Assembly: GCA_002308915.1 (NCBI GenBank) | Contig: DBWI01000034.1 | Coordinates: forward strand, 35,976 to 58,318 | DNA length: 22,343 bases | Direction: 5' to 3' | Source: Christensenella sp. UBA1242 | GTDB taxonomy: Bacteria > Bacillota > Clostridia > Christensenellales > UBA1242 | Part shown: in pieces, positions 8,214 through 14,947 of the stretch | How the letters are laid out: the number at the start of each line of letters is the position of its first letter | How positions within the stretch are numbered: position 1 is the first letter of the stretch | Notes under the pieces: model-generated | Seen by the model: the letters and a program-made list of their open reading frames with translations, nothing else | What the model was told of the DNA's origin: nothing | Databases searched by the model: none | Position numbers and translations under genes: made by a program

Positions 8214-8986
8214 TCTTTCTCCTGTTTTATATATAAATTTTTTTGAAATGTACTATTCTGTGTTCTTTCACACATTGTGTCATACACTTTTTGGCACATA
8301 ATTTCTTGATTTTCTTTTACTGATAAGTTTTCATCAGCAAAGAATGGTCCATCAACATAAATAACTATTTTACATTTACCATGCTTTGTTTTTTGATATG
8401 TTGTTGTGTAACAATAAACTGGAACATTAAGTTGACATGGATATTTGAAAGAAGTTGATTTAAATGGTCTAATACCTGTGTAATATGGCCAAATCTTTGC
8501 TTCTGGATAAATCAAAATGCCATGCTTTTGCTTAATCCTAAAGTTAATTGCATCCATAAAATTTTTTGTTGCCTTAAGTCCTGTTGGCAAAGGCAATGCA
8601 CCCAACATTTTTGTGGATTTTTTGAATGGTGGCACATTCAAATTTTTGGGATTAACAATAACATAAGTTTTCTTTGTTGGTATCATAACTTGTGGAGTGA
8701 ACGCATCACTTAAGTTATTTGTGTGATTTGCATAAATAAAATAACCAGTTGTTTTTTTTGCTCTTACTTTTTTGATATTTACAAATTTTATTCTTTTAAT
8801 AATTCTTGAATAAATAAAAGCAATTGGAAAAATGATAAAATGATAATAAATAAACGTGATAAAATTATAGAACCAGTTATGGCTCACATATTTGTATTTT
8901 TCATCTATCACAGGTTCACTTATATTATCATAGCAAACCTCATCTTCTAAACTTTTATAGTAATATACTTTCTGTTTCATTTTCAT
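8210..8986 (-). CDS. PlsC-like acyltransferase with an atypical H-x5-D motif, first gene of the envelope cluster
   Basis: 258 residues. A hydrophobic segment at about 40-60 and basic residues after it suggest a membrane-anchored N-terminus. Block I reads YANHTNNLSDAF, so His88 and Asp94 are separated by five residues rather than the usual four. A later IYPEAKIWPYYTGIRPFK corresponds to block III (Glu162). I infer a lysophospholipid acyltransferase-like enzyme, less certain than its neighbour. UGA is the stop and overlaps the next ATG. An upstream promoter ends 12 bases before the first ATG and no Shine-Dalgarno site is visible; a second ATG is two codons in. It leads an operon of acyltransferase, GT8, GT8, acyltransferase. 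Confidence 0.82.
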   Translation of the reverse strand: MKMKQKVYYYKSLEDEVCYDNISEPVIDEKYKYVSHNWFYNFITFIYYHFIIFPIAFIYSRIIKRIKFVNIKKVRAKKTTGYFIYANHTNNLSDAFTPQVMIPTKKTYVIVNPKNLNVPPFKKSTKMLGALPLPTGLKATKNFMDAINFRIKQKHGILIYPEAKIWPYYTGIRPFKSTSFKYPCQLNVPVYCYTTTYQKTKHGKCKIVIYVDGPFFADENLSVKENQEIMCQKVYDTMCERTQNSTFQKNLYIKQEKE

Positions 8987-8998
8987 TTACGCAATACT

Positions 8999-9026
8999 AT
9001 TATACCATACAATTGTCTTTGAACAA
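8999..9026 (-). promoter_or_regulatory. Promoter of the acyltransferase/GT8 operon
   Basis: On the minus strand, TATAAT preceded by TGG (extended -10), 12 bases before the start codon, with a weak TTGTTC 16 bases upstream of it. The leader would be about five bases with no ribosome site. Confidence 0.55.
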
Positions 9027-9073
9027 TATATTTGAACACTTTTTTACTCTAAAGTATAAAAATCTCATTCTAT

Positions 9074-9116
9074 AATAAAAAATAGCCACTCTCTTATTTC
9101 GAGAATAGCTATTTTT
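9074..9116 (-). terminator. Terminator of the enolase/MBL operon
   Basis: A 9-bp stem AAAAATAGC / GCTATTTTT (9078-9086 with 9108-9116) with an inner TCTC/GAGA stem, followed on the minus strand by a T run. It begins four bases after the MBL-fold gene. Confidence 0.8.
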
Positions 9117-9119
9117 GTA

Positions 9120-9851
9120 TTAAATTTTATATTTCTTTTGCGTTTTTACAACTTTTATTCCCTGCTTCCAACCATGAAAATATATATTATCATCACAATG
9201 GACTGCAAACAGTTTTTTGTTTGGATAAGTCTTTTTTAAAAGCAAATATTCTTCTGCACCCATATGTGCAACTGTTGATTTTTGGTGATAACAATCAATA
9301 AATCCACAATCAAAATTTTCAACAAAATTTTTTGTGGCATCATCAAGAATGCAATCGCCAGAAAAACCAAGTTTGGTCTTTCCATTATCAAAAACATATC
9401 CAATATCATCCATATCAAAATGATTTAATTTGTATGGTGTTATTTTGTACTCTCCAACTTCAATAACTTTGTTAAAATCGGATATTTCAACAATGTTTAA
9501 ATAGTCTTCAATTTTTACATTTTGTGAATCTGGGCCAGCAACTTTTATAGTTTTAACAAAATAGTCCAAAATGTTATACAACCCAACTGGTCCATATATT
9601 GTTAAACTTTTTGCCTCGTCTTTTGGTTTGTATGTTATTTCTGTGTTAACAAACAAAATCAAATCAAAAAAGTGGTCACTATGTAAATGGGTAATAAAAA
9701 TATTCTTTATATTTTTTGCAAAAACCTTTGTTCTTTTAAAATACTTTCTTGCTCCTGCACCACAATCAATCAAAATTGTATCGTCAAGGCAATAACAACT
9801 AACCGGTCTTTGTGACCAACTGTTGCTACAACCAACAACCTTAATTTGCAT
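9120..9851 (-). CDS. MBL-fold metallo-hydrolase (RNase Z-like subgroup)
   Basis: 243 residues. It has the metallo-beta-lactamase core: ILIDCGAGARK near 27-36, the zinc motif THLHSDHFFDL (His55, His57, Asp59, His60), LNHFDMDDIGYVF, SGDCILDD (the third-site aspartate) and a final AVHCDDN. The arrangement, with the HLHSDH motif and the SGD stretch, fits the RNase Z/ElaC-like and related hydrolase branch, but the long exosite arm of tRNase Z is not evident, so the substrate is not fixed. The start follows AAGGAAAATAAAA. It lies 14 bases after enolase in the same operon, without its own promoter. I am confident of the fold, not of the reaction. Confidence 0.88.
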   Translation of the reverse strand: MQIKVVGCSNSWSQRPVSCYCLDDTILIDCGAGARKYFKRTKVFAKNIKNIFITHLHSDHFFDLILFVNTEITYKPKDEAKSLTIYGPVGLYNILDYFVKTIKVAGPDSQNVKIEDYLNIVEISDFNKVIEVGEYKITPYKLNHFDMDDIGYVFDNGKTKLGFSGDCILDDATKNFVENFDCGFIDCYHQKSTVAHMGAEEYLLLKKTYPNKKLFAVHCDDNIYFHGWKQGIKVVKTQKKYKI

Positions 9852-9865
9852 TTTTATTTTCCTTT

Positions 9866-11182
9866 TTATTTCATTAAATTAAAGAATGAATTTAATCCAA
9901 GGTAATTACTGCTATCGCCAAGTTCTTCTTCAATTCTTAATAATTGATTGTATTTTGCGACTCTATCTGTTCTTGATGGAGCACCTGTTTTAATTTGACC
10001 AGCATTAAGAGCAACAGAAAGGTCTGCAATAAATGTATCTTCTGTTTCACCACTTCTGTGAGATACAACAGCAGTGTAACCAGCACGATTTGCCATTTCA
10101 ATTGCTTCTAATGTTTCTGTTAATGTTCCAATTTGATTTACTTTAATCAAAATTGAATTTGCAACACCAAGTTGAATACCCTTTTTGAGTCTTTGTGTAT
10201 TTGTAACAAACAAATCATCTCCAACAAGTTGAATCTTTTTGCCAAGTTTGTCTGTTAAAAGTTTCCATGCATCCCAATCTTCTTCTGCGACTGCGTCTTC
10301 AAGTGTAATGATTGGATATTTGTTTGCCATTTCTACCCAAAAATCAACCATTTCTTCTTTTGTGAATAATTGTTTTGTCTTCCAGAAATAATAACATCCA
10401 TCTTTACCTATTTTCTTTGCTTCATCATACATTTCTGTTGCTGCAGCATCAACCCCAAGTCTAAAATCTTCACCTGGTTTGTACCCTGCTTTTTGAATTG
10501 CTTCAACAATATTAATAAAAGCTTCTTCATCGCTTGCAAAGTTTGGAGCAAATCCACCCTCATCACCAACTGCGGTAGAGAATCCTTTCCCCTTTAATAC
10601 TGCTTTCAAATTATGAAATACTTCTGCACACATTTTTAGTGCTTCCTTAAATGATTTTGCACCAACTGGCATAATCATAAATTCTTGAATATTTACACTG
10701 TTATCAGCATGCTTTCCACCATTGATAATATTCATCATTGGAACTGGTAATGTGTTTGCATTGCAGCCACCAACATATCTGTAAAGTGGAAGCCCAAGAA
10801 CATCTGCTGCAGCTTTTGCACAAGCAAGAGAAACCCCCAAAATAGCATTTGCACCAAGTTTTGATTTGTTTGGAGTACCATCCAAATTAATCATTTTTTT
10901 ATCAATAGCTCTTTGGTCTAAAACATTCATGCCAACAACTTCATCTGCGATAATTGAGTTTACATTGTCAACAGCCTTTTCAACAGACTTGCCAAGATAA
11001 TTTGATTTATCTCCATCTCTAAGTTCAATTGCTTCAAAAGCACCTGTTGATGCTCCAGATGGAACTTCTGCTCTTGCAATAAGATCTCCATCAACTTCAA
11101 CTTCTACTTCAACAGTAGGATTGCCACGACTATCAAGAATTTGTCTTGCGTGGACATCAGTAATCACATTGTAATTTTTCAT
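9866..11182 (-). CDS. eno: Enolase (phosphopyruvate hydratase)
   Basis: 438 residues, the usual length. Enolase converts 2-phosphoglycerate to phosphoenolpyruvate in glycolysis in the cytoplasm. Diagnostic stretches are ARQILDSRGNPTVEVEV near the N-terminus, the substrate loop with SGASTGAFEA, NGGKHADNSVNIQEFM, the GDEGGFAP region, the metal-binding LEDAVAEEDWD and GDDLFVTN, ILIKVNQIGT and the signature SHRSGETEDTFIADL. The start chosen is the Met at 11182, preceded by AAAGGAGAAAAAA; an upstream in-frame ATG (11200) overlaps that ribosome site and is unlikely. A promoter lies at 11205-11232. The only downstream gene in the operon is the MBL hydrolase; other glycolytic genes are not next to it here. 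Confidence 0.98.
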   Translation of the reverse strand: MKNYNVITDVHARQILDSRGNPTVEVEVEVDGDLIARAEVPSGASTGAFEAIELRDGDKSNYLGKSVEKAVDNVNSIIADEVVGMNVLDQRAIDKKMINLDGTPNKSKLGANAILGVSLACAKAAADVLGLPLYRYVGGCNANTLPVPMMNIINGGKHADNSVNIQEFMIMPVGAKSFKEALKMCAEVFHNLKAVLKGKGFSTAVGDEGGFAPNFASDEEAFINIVEAIQKAGYKPGEDFRLGVDAAATEMYDEAKKIGKDGCYYFWKTKQLFTKEEMVDFWVEMANKYPIITLEDAVAEEDWDAWKLLTDKLGKKIQLVGDDLFVTNTQRLKKGIQLGVANSILIKVNQIGTLTETLEAIEMANRAGYTAVVSHRSGETEDTFIADLSVALNAGQIKTGAPSRTDRVAKYNQLLRIEEELGDSSNYLGLNSFFNLMK

Positions 11183-11204
11183 TTTTTTCTCCTTTAACAA
11201 TGGT

Positions 11205-11232
11205 ATTATAAACCTTTATCACAAGTTTTCAA
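11205..11232 (-). promoter_or_regulatory. Promoter of eno
   Basis: On the minus strand, TTGAAA (11227-11232), a 16-base spacer, then TATAAT (11205-11210). It is back-to-back with the plus-strand promoter at 11253-11281. Confidence 0.65.
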
Positions 11233-11252
11233 AATGATTTGAATACTTGATA

Positions 11253-11281
11253 TTGACAATTTGAATATTTTATTGTAATAT
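11253..11281 (+). promoter_or_regulatory. Promoter placing transcription start at the ATG of the 211-residue gene
   Basis: TTGACA (11253-11258), 17 bases, TAATAT (11276-11281). The ATG is at 11288, six bases beyond the -10 box, so the mRNA would have no leader. No ribosome site is visible. Confidence 0.75.
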
Positions 11282-11287
11282 ATAGAC

Positions 11288-11923
11288 ATGAGTATCCAAG
11301 AATCAAAAAATAAAAGAGAAAGCATGTTAAATGCTGTTAAAAAAGAATTAGAGAACAGAGGAAACCAATGGAAAACTCTTTGCAAGCTTCCATATTTTTC
11401 TCGTTATGAAGAAATTCGCGACAAAATTGAAGTTTTGAAACAAAAAGTTGAAGACACCAAACCTGTACTTGCAAAATTGCAGGCAGAATATGATGCTGTT
11501 CCAGATAACGAACATGGATTAGTATATTTGTGGGCAAAAATGCTAAAATGCAAAATTAAGTACAAACTAAAAGCAAAATACAAAAATATGCTTCGCTATG
11601 AAGAAGCCCTTTATGACTTTAAAACAAAAAGAACAAAAAGAAAACTTAAACTTGGTGAATTATACGAAGTAAAAAATCAATACGAACTATATCTTACATC
11701 AATAAAATCATTAGAAAACGCACCAGAATACAAAGAAATAAATGCAGCAAGACAAGCAATAAAAGCCGGACAAAAAGAAGATATAAGACATCTTGATTTC
11801 TTTATCTACACACACAAAGAATTTGATGCTTCAATATATTCTTATGAAACACTTATTGGATTCAAAAACTACTTACAAAAACAAGTTGCCTTTGATCAAA
11901 CATTAATTGATATGCAAAATTAA
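11288..11923 (+). CDS. Charged helical (coiled-coil-like) protein of unknown function
   Basis: 211 residues, family not recognised. It is rich in Lys, Glu, Leu and Ala with no hydrophobic membrane segment, and most of its length should be alpha-helical. Residues about 35-65 and 100-150 have heptad-like spacing suggestive of coiled coils. It is probably cytoplasmic. The ATG lies six bases after a strong -10 box and no Shine-Dalgarno is present, so translation from a leaderless message is expected. The gene is monocistronic: it starts at its own promoter and ends two bases before a terminator shared with a convergent gene. Confidence 0.75.
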   Translation: MSIQESKNKRESMLNAVKKELENRGNQWKTLCKLPYFSRYEEIRDKIEVLKQKVEDTKPVLAKLQAEYDAVPDNEHGLVYLWAKMLKCKIKYKLKAKYKNMLRYEEALYDFKTKRTKRKLKLGELYEVKNQYELYLTSIKSLENAPEYKEINAARQAIKAGQKEDIRHLDFFIYTHKEFDASIYSYETLIGFKNYLQKQVAFDQTLIDMQN

Positions 11924-11924
11924 T

Positions 11925-11955
11925 AAAAAAGCCGTTAAGCAACGGCTTTTTTATT
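11925..11955. terminator. Bidirectional terminator
   Basis: A perfect 12-bp stem AAAAAAGCCGTT / AACGGCTTTTTT with loop AAGC, flanked by A and T runs. It separates two convergent genes ending at 11923 and 11957. Confidence 0.9.
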
Positions 11956-11956
11956 T

Positions 11957-12397
11957 TTATTTTTTAATAAACTTTTTTGCGCCACAAGATGGACAGATTT
12001 TTTCATTATCATCAACTTCTGTATCACAATATGAACAAACCTTTCTTGATTTTTTCTCTTGTTGCTTTGGTGTTGAAACACCAAATCTGCTCAGCATTTC
12101 TGTAAATATTTGCTTTCTTTCTTCTAGCATTTTCATTCGTTTGGCACGAACTTCTGGTTTTGACGAATATATTGCGTAGGAAACTCCACCACCAAACATA
12201 ATGCCAAAAAGTAATATAAAAATGCCAATGAAAATTAAAAAATTATGTGTTGTTTCTGCATCAAACCAACCTTCTTCTCCCATTGATGGAACATATGTTA
12301 ATGCTCCACAAATAATCATAACAATTCCACCAATAGCAATACAAATTCCAATTATTAAAGGAATTAACCATAATTTGCTTGACGATTTTTCTGCCAT
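11957..12397 (-). CDS. Two-pass membrane protein with a C-terminal zinc ribbon
   Basis: 146 residues, function unknown. Two hydrophobic segments (about 9-33 and 49-76) are joined by a short loop. The polar region after them contains a Lys/Glu-rich helix. The C-terminus has a zinc ribbon with two Cys pairs, CSYC and CPSC, in the last 30 residues (CSYC-D-T-E-V-DDNEKI-CPSC). Such small zinc-ribbon membrane proteins are common in low-GC Gram-positive genomes, and a similar one lies at 20240. The start follows GGAGACAGACTATT, spacing a little long. It has its own divergent promoter (12422-12450). Confidence 0.82.
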   Translation of the reverse strand: MAEKSSSKLWLIPLIIGICIAIGGIVMIICGALTYVPSMGEEGWFDAETTHNFLIFIGIFILLFGIMFGGGVSYAIYSSKPEVRAKRMKMLEERKQIFTEMLSRFGVSTPKQQEKKSRKVCSYCDTEVDDNEKICPSCGAKKFIKK

Positions 12398-12421
12398 AAT
12401 AGTCTGTCTCCTATATTTTGT

Positions 12422-12450
12422 ATTTTATATTATTATAAAACTATAGTCAA
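12422..12450 (-). promoter_or_regulatory. Promoter of the zinc-ribbon membrane protein
   Basis: On the minus strand, TTGACT (12445-12450), a 17-base spacer and TAAAAT (12422-12427). It is divergent from the promoter of the MazG-like gene, with -35 boxes only a few bases apart. Confidence 0.7.
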
Positions 12451-12456
12451 CTTTTG

Positions 12457-12486
12457 TTATACATATTATATGAATTGTGATATAAT
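12457..12486 (+). promoter_or_regulatory. Promoter of the MazG-like gene
   Basis: TATAAT (12481-12486) with TGA directly before it (extended -10), and TTATAC (12457-12462) 18 bases upstream. The Shine-Dalgarno site follows. Confidence 0.65.
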
Positions 12487-12506
12487 GAATTTTAAGAGGT
12501 AAACAA

Positions 12507-12827
12507 ATGATAGACTTAAAACAAAAACAATTGGAAGTTATGGAAAACAAAAAGGCACATGGCTGGGAAGTTAAAATCCCAGAAGAATTTTGCTATCTTT
12601 ATGGTGAAGTAAGCGAAGCTTATGACGCCTGGCTTAAACAAAAAGATGACCTTGGAAGTGAACTTGCAGACATCGCAATCTATCTTATGGCAATCAGCGA
12701 AACTCTTGGATTTAACCTTGAAGATGAAATTGAAAAAAAGATGGAAACAAACAGACATAGACATTACATAAAAGTTGATGGCAAAGAAATAAAAATTGAT
12801 GACAGAGATAAAAAAAATGAGCAATAA
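12507..12827 (+). CDS. MazG-like nucleotide pyrophosphohydrolase
   Basis: 106 residues, about the length of a single MazG-like domain. The metal-binding pattern is E-x-x-E ... E-x-x-D: GEVSEAYDAW gives Glu34 and Glu37, and SELADIAIYL gives Glu52 and Asp55, in two adjacent helices. These all-alpha enzymes hydrolyse nucleoside triphosphates to the monophosphate and pyrophosphate, often clearing abnormal nucleotides. A Lys/His-rich tail follows. The start has AAGAGGTAAACAA before ATG. It is transcribed alone from its own promoter and ends inside the hairpin of a terminator: its TAA stop codon is the loop. Confidence 0.88.
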   Translation: MIDLKQKQLEVMENKKAHGWEVKIPEEFCYLYGEVSEAYDAWLKQKDDLGSELADIAIYLMAISETLGFNLEDEIEKKMETNRHRHYIKVDGKEIKIDDRDKKNEQ

Positions 12828-12841
12828 TTGCTCATTTTTTT
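12811..12841. terminator. Bidirectional terminator whose loop is the stop codon
   Basis: A perfect 14-bp stem (AAAAAAATGAGCAA / TTGCTCATTTTTTT) with the three-base loop TAA at 12825-12827, which is the MazG-like stop codon. It serves the convergent gene ending at 12852 as well. Confidence 0.9.
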
Positions 12842-12851
12842 GTTTTGTTAA

Positions 12852-13289
12852 TTAAAATACTCTTTCTTCTTCTGCAACTTTTGCCAAATCATTAAAAGCA
12901 CCACGAACAGCCATTTCTTTAATTTCGCCACTTATTGCCCAATCGCAAATAAAATCGTCTGCTGTCTCATTCCTTTTTGAAATCATCAAATTTGTCATAT
13001 CGTCCATAAAACCATAATATAACTTTTCAACATTCAAACGATAGTGACCTCTCTTCAATGAGTTGTGTTGATTGTCAAAAGCCAACAAGTTTAAAAGTCC
13101 AAACATAAGTTGTTCTTCATCTGGATTTACAACAACTTCACCTGTAACAATATTTTTTATGTTATAACCATAATTTCCATCTGGAAGTACAATGTAAGCT
13201 TCATCATCACTAGCAACATACATCATTCCATAATCTTCAAAACTTACAACATCATATTTTGAATATTTTGCAAAATCAATTTTTCCCAT
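12852..13289 (-). CDS. Soluble protein of unknown function, 145 residues
   Basis: I do not recognise the family. The sequence is mixed acidic and hydrophobic, with no membrane segment. Residues 1-60 look rich in beta strands, with tyrosines around YSKYDVVSFEDYGMMYV and a loop LPDGNYGYN; the second half is more helical, with a cluster of hydrophobic residues at LMFGLLNLLAF. No cysteine motif or known active site is visible apart from one Cys. The start has an excellent ribosome site (GAGGTGATAAAAA), unlike the leaderless neighbours. It has its own promoter and shares a terminator with the convergent MazG-like gene. Confidence 0.75.
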   Translation of the reverse strand: MGKIDFAKYSKYDVVSFEDYGMMYVASDDEAYIVLPDGNYGYNIKNIVTGEVVVNPDEEQLMFGLLNLLAFDNQHNSLKRGHYRLNVEKLYYGFMDDMTNLMISKRNETADDFICDWAISGEIKEMAVRGAFNDLAKVAEEERVF

Positions 13290-13308
13290 TTTTTATCACC
13301 TCATTTGA

Positions 13309-13337
13309 ATATTAACACTTCGACACAAAAAAGTCAA
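13309..13337 (-). promoter_or_regulatory. Promoter of the 145-residue gene
   Basis: On the minus strand, TTGACT (13332-13337), a 17-base spacer, and TAATAT (13309-13314), followed by the ribosome site. Confidence 0.75.
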
Positions 13338-13374
13338 TATCCAATTAACGCTTAACAATATACATTTTATAAAA

Positions 13375-13404
13375 TTGACAAATACCATAAATATGTGCTA
13401 TATT
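13375..13404 (+). promoter_or_regulatory. Promoter placing transcription start at the ATG of the 336-residue gene
   Basis: TTGACA (13375-13380), 18 bases, TATATT (13399-13404), then six bases and the ATG at 13411. No ribosome site is visible. Confidence 0.7.
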
Positions 13405-13410
13405 AGTCGT

Positions 13411-14421
13411 ATGGAAAAAATAATTATGTACACAGGAATTGGCGTTTTGGGTGCAATACTCATTGCGCTAATGATAATAAAAATAGTTAAAATAGTGCAG
13501 TATAAAAAACACTTGGGTATAAACTTGAATTTCTTTATTACTTTTATCCAGATTGCAAAAATTCACAAATGGTTAAAAACAATAAGGCCAAAAACAAAAC
13601 CAACTTTTGAAGCATACTTATATGTCTTTGCCCAAACATCTTTTGACAACTACACAATATTAAATCCTCAAAATTTTAGAACAAACATATATGGAAATAT
13701 TAGATTTACAGGCGATCCAATTTCTTTTAAGGAATTTTCAAAAAAAGTAGAAATATTCTTAAACAAGCCAAAGCAAAGTGTAATTACACACAAAGATTTA
13801 AAAGACATATCCAAGTTTTTCAAAAATTACAGATTACCATCTTATTATGAGATAGACAAGTACACAACATCTGCTCCAACAAAAACAAACAACCAAGTTT
13901 ATGCAAGATTGAAAATTATGGCTTTAACAGATGCTTATGTTGAAGCAATTGAACAAAACAGCGAAGATGACAAAGTCTTTTTACTCAAGGAACTCAAAAA
14001 AACATATAATGTTCACAAAGAAGAATTTTCAGCTTTAGAAAAGAAGATTATTTCAAGCAAATGTACTAATGAAGATTTGGAAAGTTACAAACCTTTAATT
14101 GAAGGAATGTATGCTTTGTGTTATGTTTCTGGTGTTAACAATAAAATATTATTACCAAATGAACATTGCACTCTTGATTTGTATGACGAATTAATAAGAG
14201 TTAATCCAAATGAATTTAGTGTAAGCAAAGAAAAAGCAATTGACCTTGTCAATTTGTATTATGCCCTATATTATGCAATTAAAGATTGTAAACTCAAAGA
14301 TAAAGAAATTGACCTTAATGAACAAATTGTATCACAAAGATTTCATGCTTTAATTTGGCTTTTTGATTCAAATAATGTAGATTATAACGATGTTGAATGT
14401 GTTGCAAAATTGCCTGAATAG
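13411..14421 (+). CDS. Membrane-anchored protein of unknown function
   Basis: 336 residues, family not recognised. An N-terminal hydrophobic segment (about 5-25) is followed by basic residues, so the rest is probably cytoplasmic and anchored. The long C-terminal part is Lys-, Glu- and Asn-rich and appears mixed helical, with no Walker, Cys or His motif I can identify. The start chosen is Met at 13411, six bases after a -10 box; the longer in-frame reading (13375) would begin inside the -35 box and is rejected. There is no Shine-Dalgarno, so a leaderless message is inferred. The stop TAG lies at the edge of a terminator loop. Confidence 0.75.
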   Translation: MEKIIMYTGIGVLGAILIALMIIKIVKIVQYKKHLGINLNFFITFIQIAKIHKWLKTIRPKTKPTFEAYLYVFAQTSFDNYTILNPQNFRTNIYGNIRFTGDPISFKEFSKKVEIFLNKPKQSVITHKDLKDISKFFKNYRLPSYYEIDKYTTSAPTKTNNQVYARLKIMALTDAYVEAIEQNSEDDKVFLLKELKKTYNVHKEEFSALEKKIISSKCTNEDLESYKPLIEGMYALCYVSGVNNKILLPNEHCTLDLYDELIRVNPNEFSVSKEKAIDLVNLYYALYYAIKDCKLKDKEIDLNEQIVSQRFHALIWLFDSNNVDYNDVECVAKLPE

Positions 14422-14431
14422 GCAATTTTTT
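14406..14431 (+). terminator. Terminator overlapping the stop codon
   Basis: A 9-bp stem AAAATTGCC / GGCAATTTT (14406-14414 with 14421-14429) with loop TGAATA and a T run. The TAG stop (14419-14421) straddles the loop and second arm. Confidence 0.8.
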
Positions 14432-14442
14432 ATTAGAAAGTT

Positions 14443-14471
14443 TTGTGTTCATACTTGATTTATGTTAATAT
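14443..14471 (+). promoter_or_regulatory. Promoter of the zinc-ribbon/EF-Tu-D2 gene
   Basis: TTGTGT (14443-14448), 17 bases, TAATAT (14466-14471), with the ribosome site downstream. The -35 box is weak. Confidence 0.45.
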
Positions 14472-14494
14472 TTAATTATTAAAAGGAAAATAAT

Positions 14495-14878
14495 ATGGAA
14501 CAAAATGTAATTAAATGCAATAACTGCGGTTCAACAATTTCAACAAATGGAAAATTTTGCGAATATTGTGGTGCAAGATTATTCTTAGATGAAGATGCAA
14601 TAAAAAATATTGAAGATGAAGTTGAAGCAGGTGCTCCTGTTATGACAGTTACTGACATATTATCAATATTTGGAAGAACAGTTGTTTCTGGAAAATTAGA
14701 AAATAATATAAAAGTTGGCGACACAATCAAAAACACAAGAACAAATCAAAGTTTTGTTGTTAATGGTCTTGAACTTTTTAGACAAGTTACAGAAAAAGCA
14801 GAAAAAGGAAACCTTTGCGGACTTCTTATTGATGCCGACAAAAAAGACGTTATCAAAGGCGACAAATTAGTATTTTAA
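14495..14878 (+). CDS. Zinc ribbon joined to an EF-Tu domain-2-like beta-barrel
   Basis: 127 residues. The N-terminus is a zinc ribbon (Cys8, Cys11, Cys22, Cys25: CNNC and CEYC), followed by an acidic linker (30-48). Residues 49-127 resemble domain 2 of translational GTPases: VTDILSIFGRTVVSGKLE, then IKVGDTI, VVNGLELFRQ, GNLCGLLIDADKKDVIKGDKLVF, which parallels the EF-Tu stretch running from VEDVFTITGRGT to the end of that domain. There is no G domain (no GxxxxGK[ST], NKxD), so this is not a GTPase. In translation factors this barrel contacts tRNA or the ribosome; here its partner is unknown. The start has AAAAGGAAAATAAT. Transcribed alone, with its own terminator. The fold comparison is by eye. 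Confidence 0.8.
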   Translation: MEQNVIKCNNCGSTISTNGKFCEYCGARLFLDEDAIKNIEDEVEAGAPVMTVTDILSIFGRTVVSGKLENNIKVGDTIKNTRTNQSFVVNGLELFRQVTEKAEKGNLCGLLIDADKKDVIKGDKLVF

Positions 14879-14892
14879 TTTTATTACAAAAA

Positions 14893-14922
14893 AAGACCGA
14901 ACAAGATTGCTCGGCCTTTTTT
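14893..14922 (+). terminator. Terminator of the zinc-ribbon/EF-Tu-D2 gene
   Basis: AAAGACCGA pairs with TCGGCCTTT with one mismatch, followed by a T run ending at 14922. Confidence 0.75.
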
Positions 14923-14928
14923 ATCTGT

Positions 14929-14947
14929 TTTTGGTGCGTCCAGAGGG
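14929..14947. repeat. 19-base duplicate of the 3' end of tRNA-Arg
   Basis: The bases ttttggtgcgtccagaggg match 15086-15104 exactly, which includes the CCA end and acceptor arm of tRNA-Arg. Start-to-start distance is 157 bases. This layout resembles the displaced tRNA 3' end left at one border when an element integrates into a tRNA gene. Confidence 0.65.

Noticed and set aside
13375..13410. Longer start for the 336-residue protein
   Set aside because: The extension would begin inside the TTGACA box and has no ribosome site; the Met at 13411 leaves a clean hydrophobic N-terminus.
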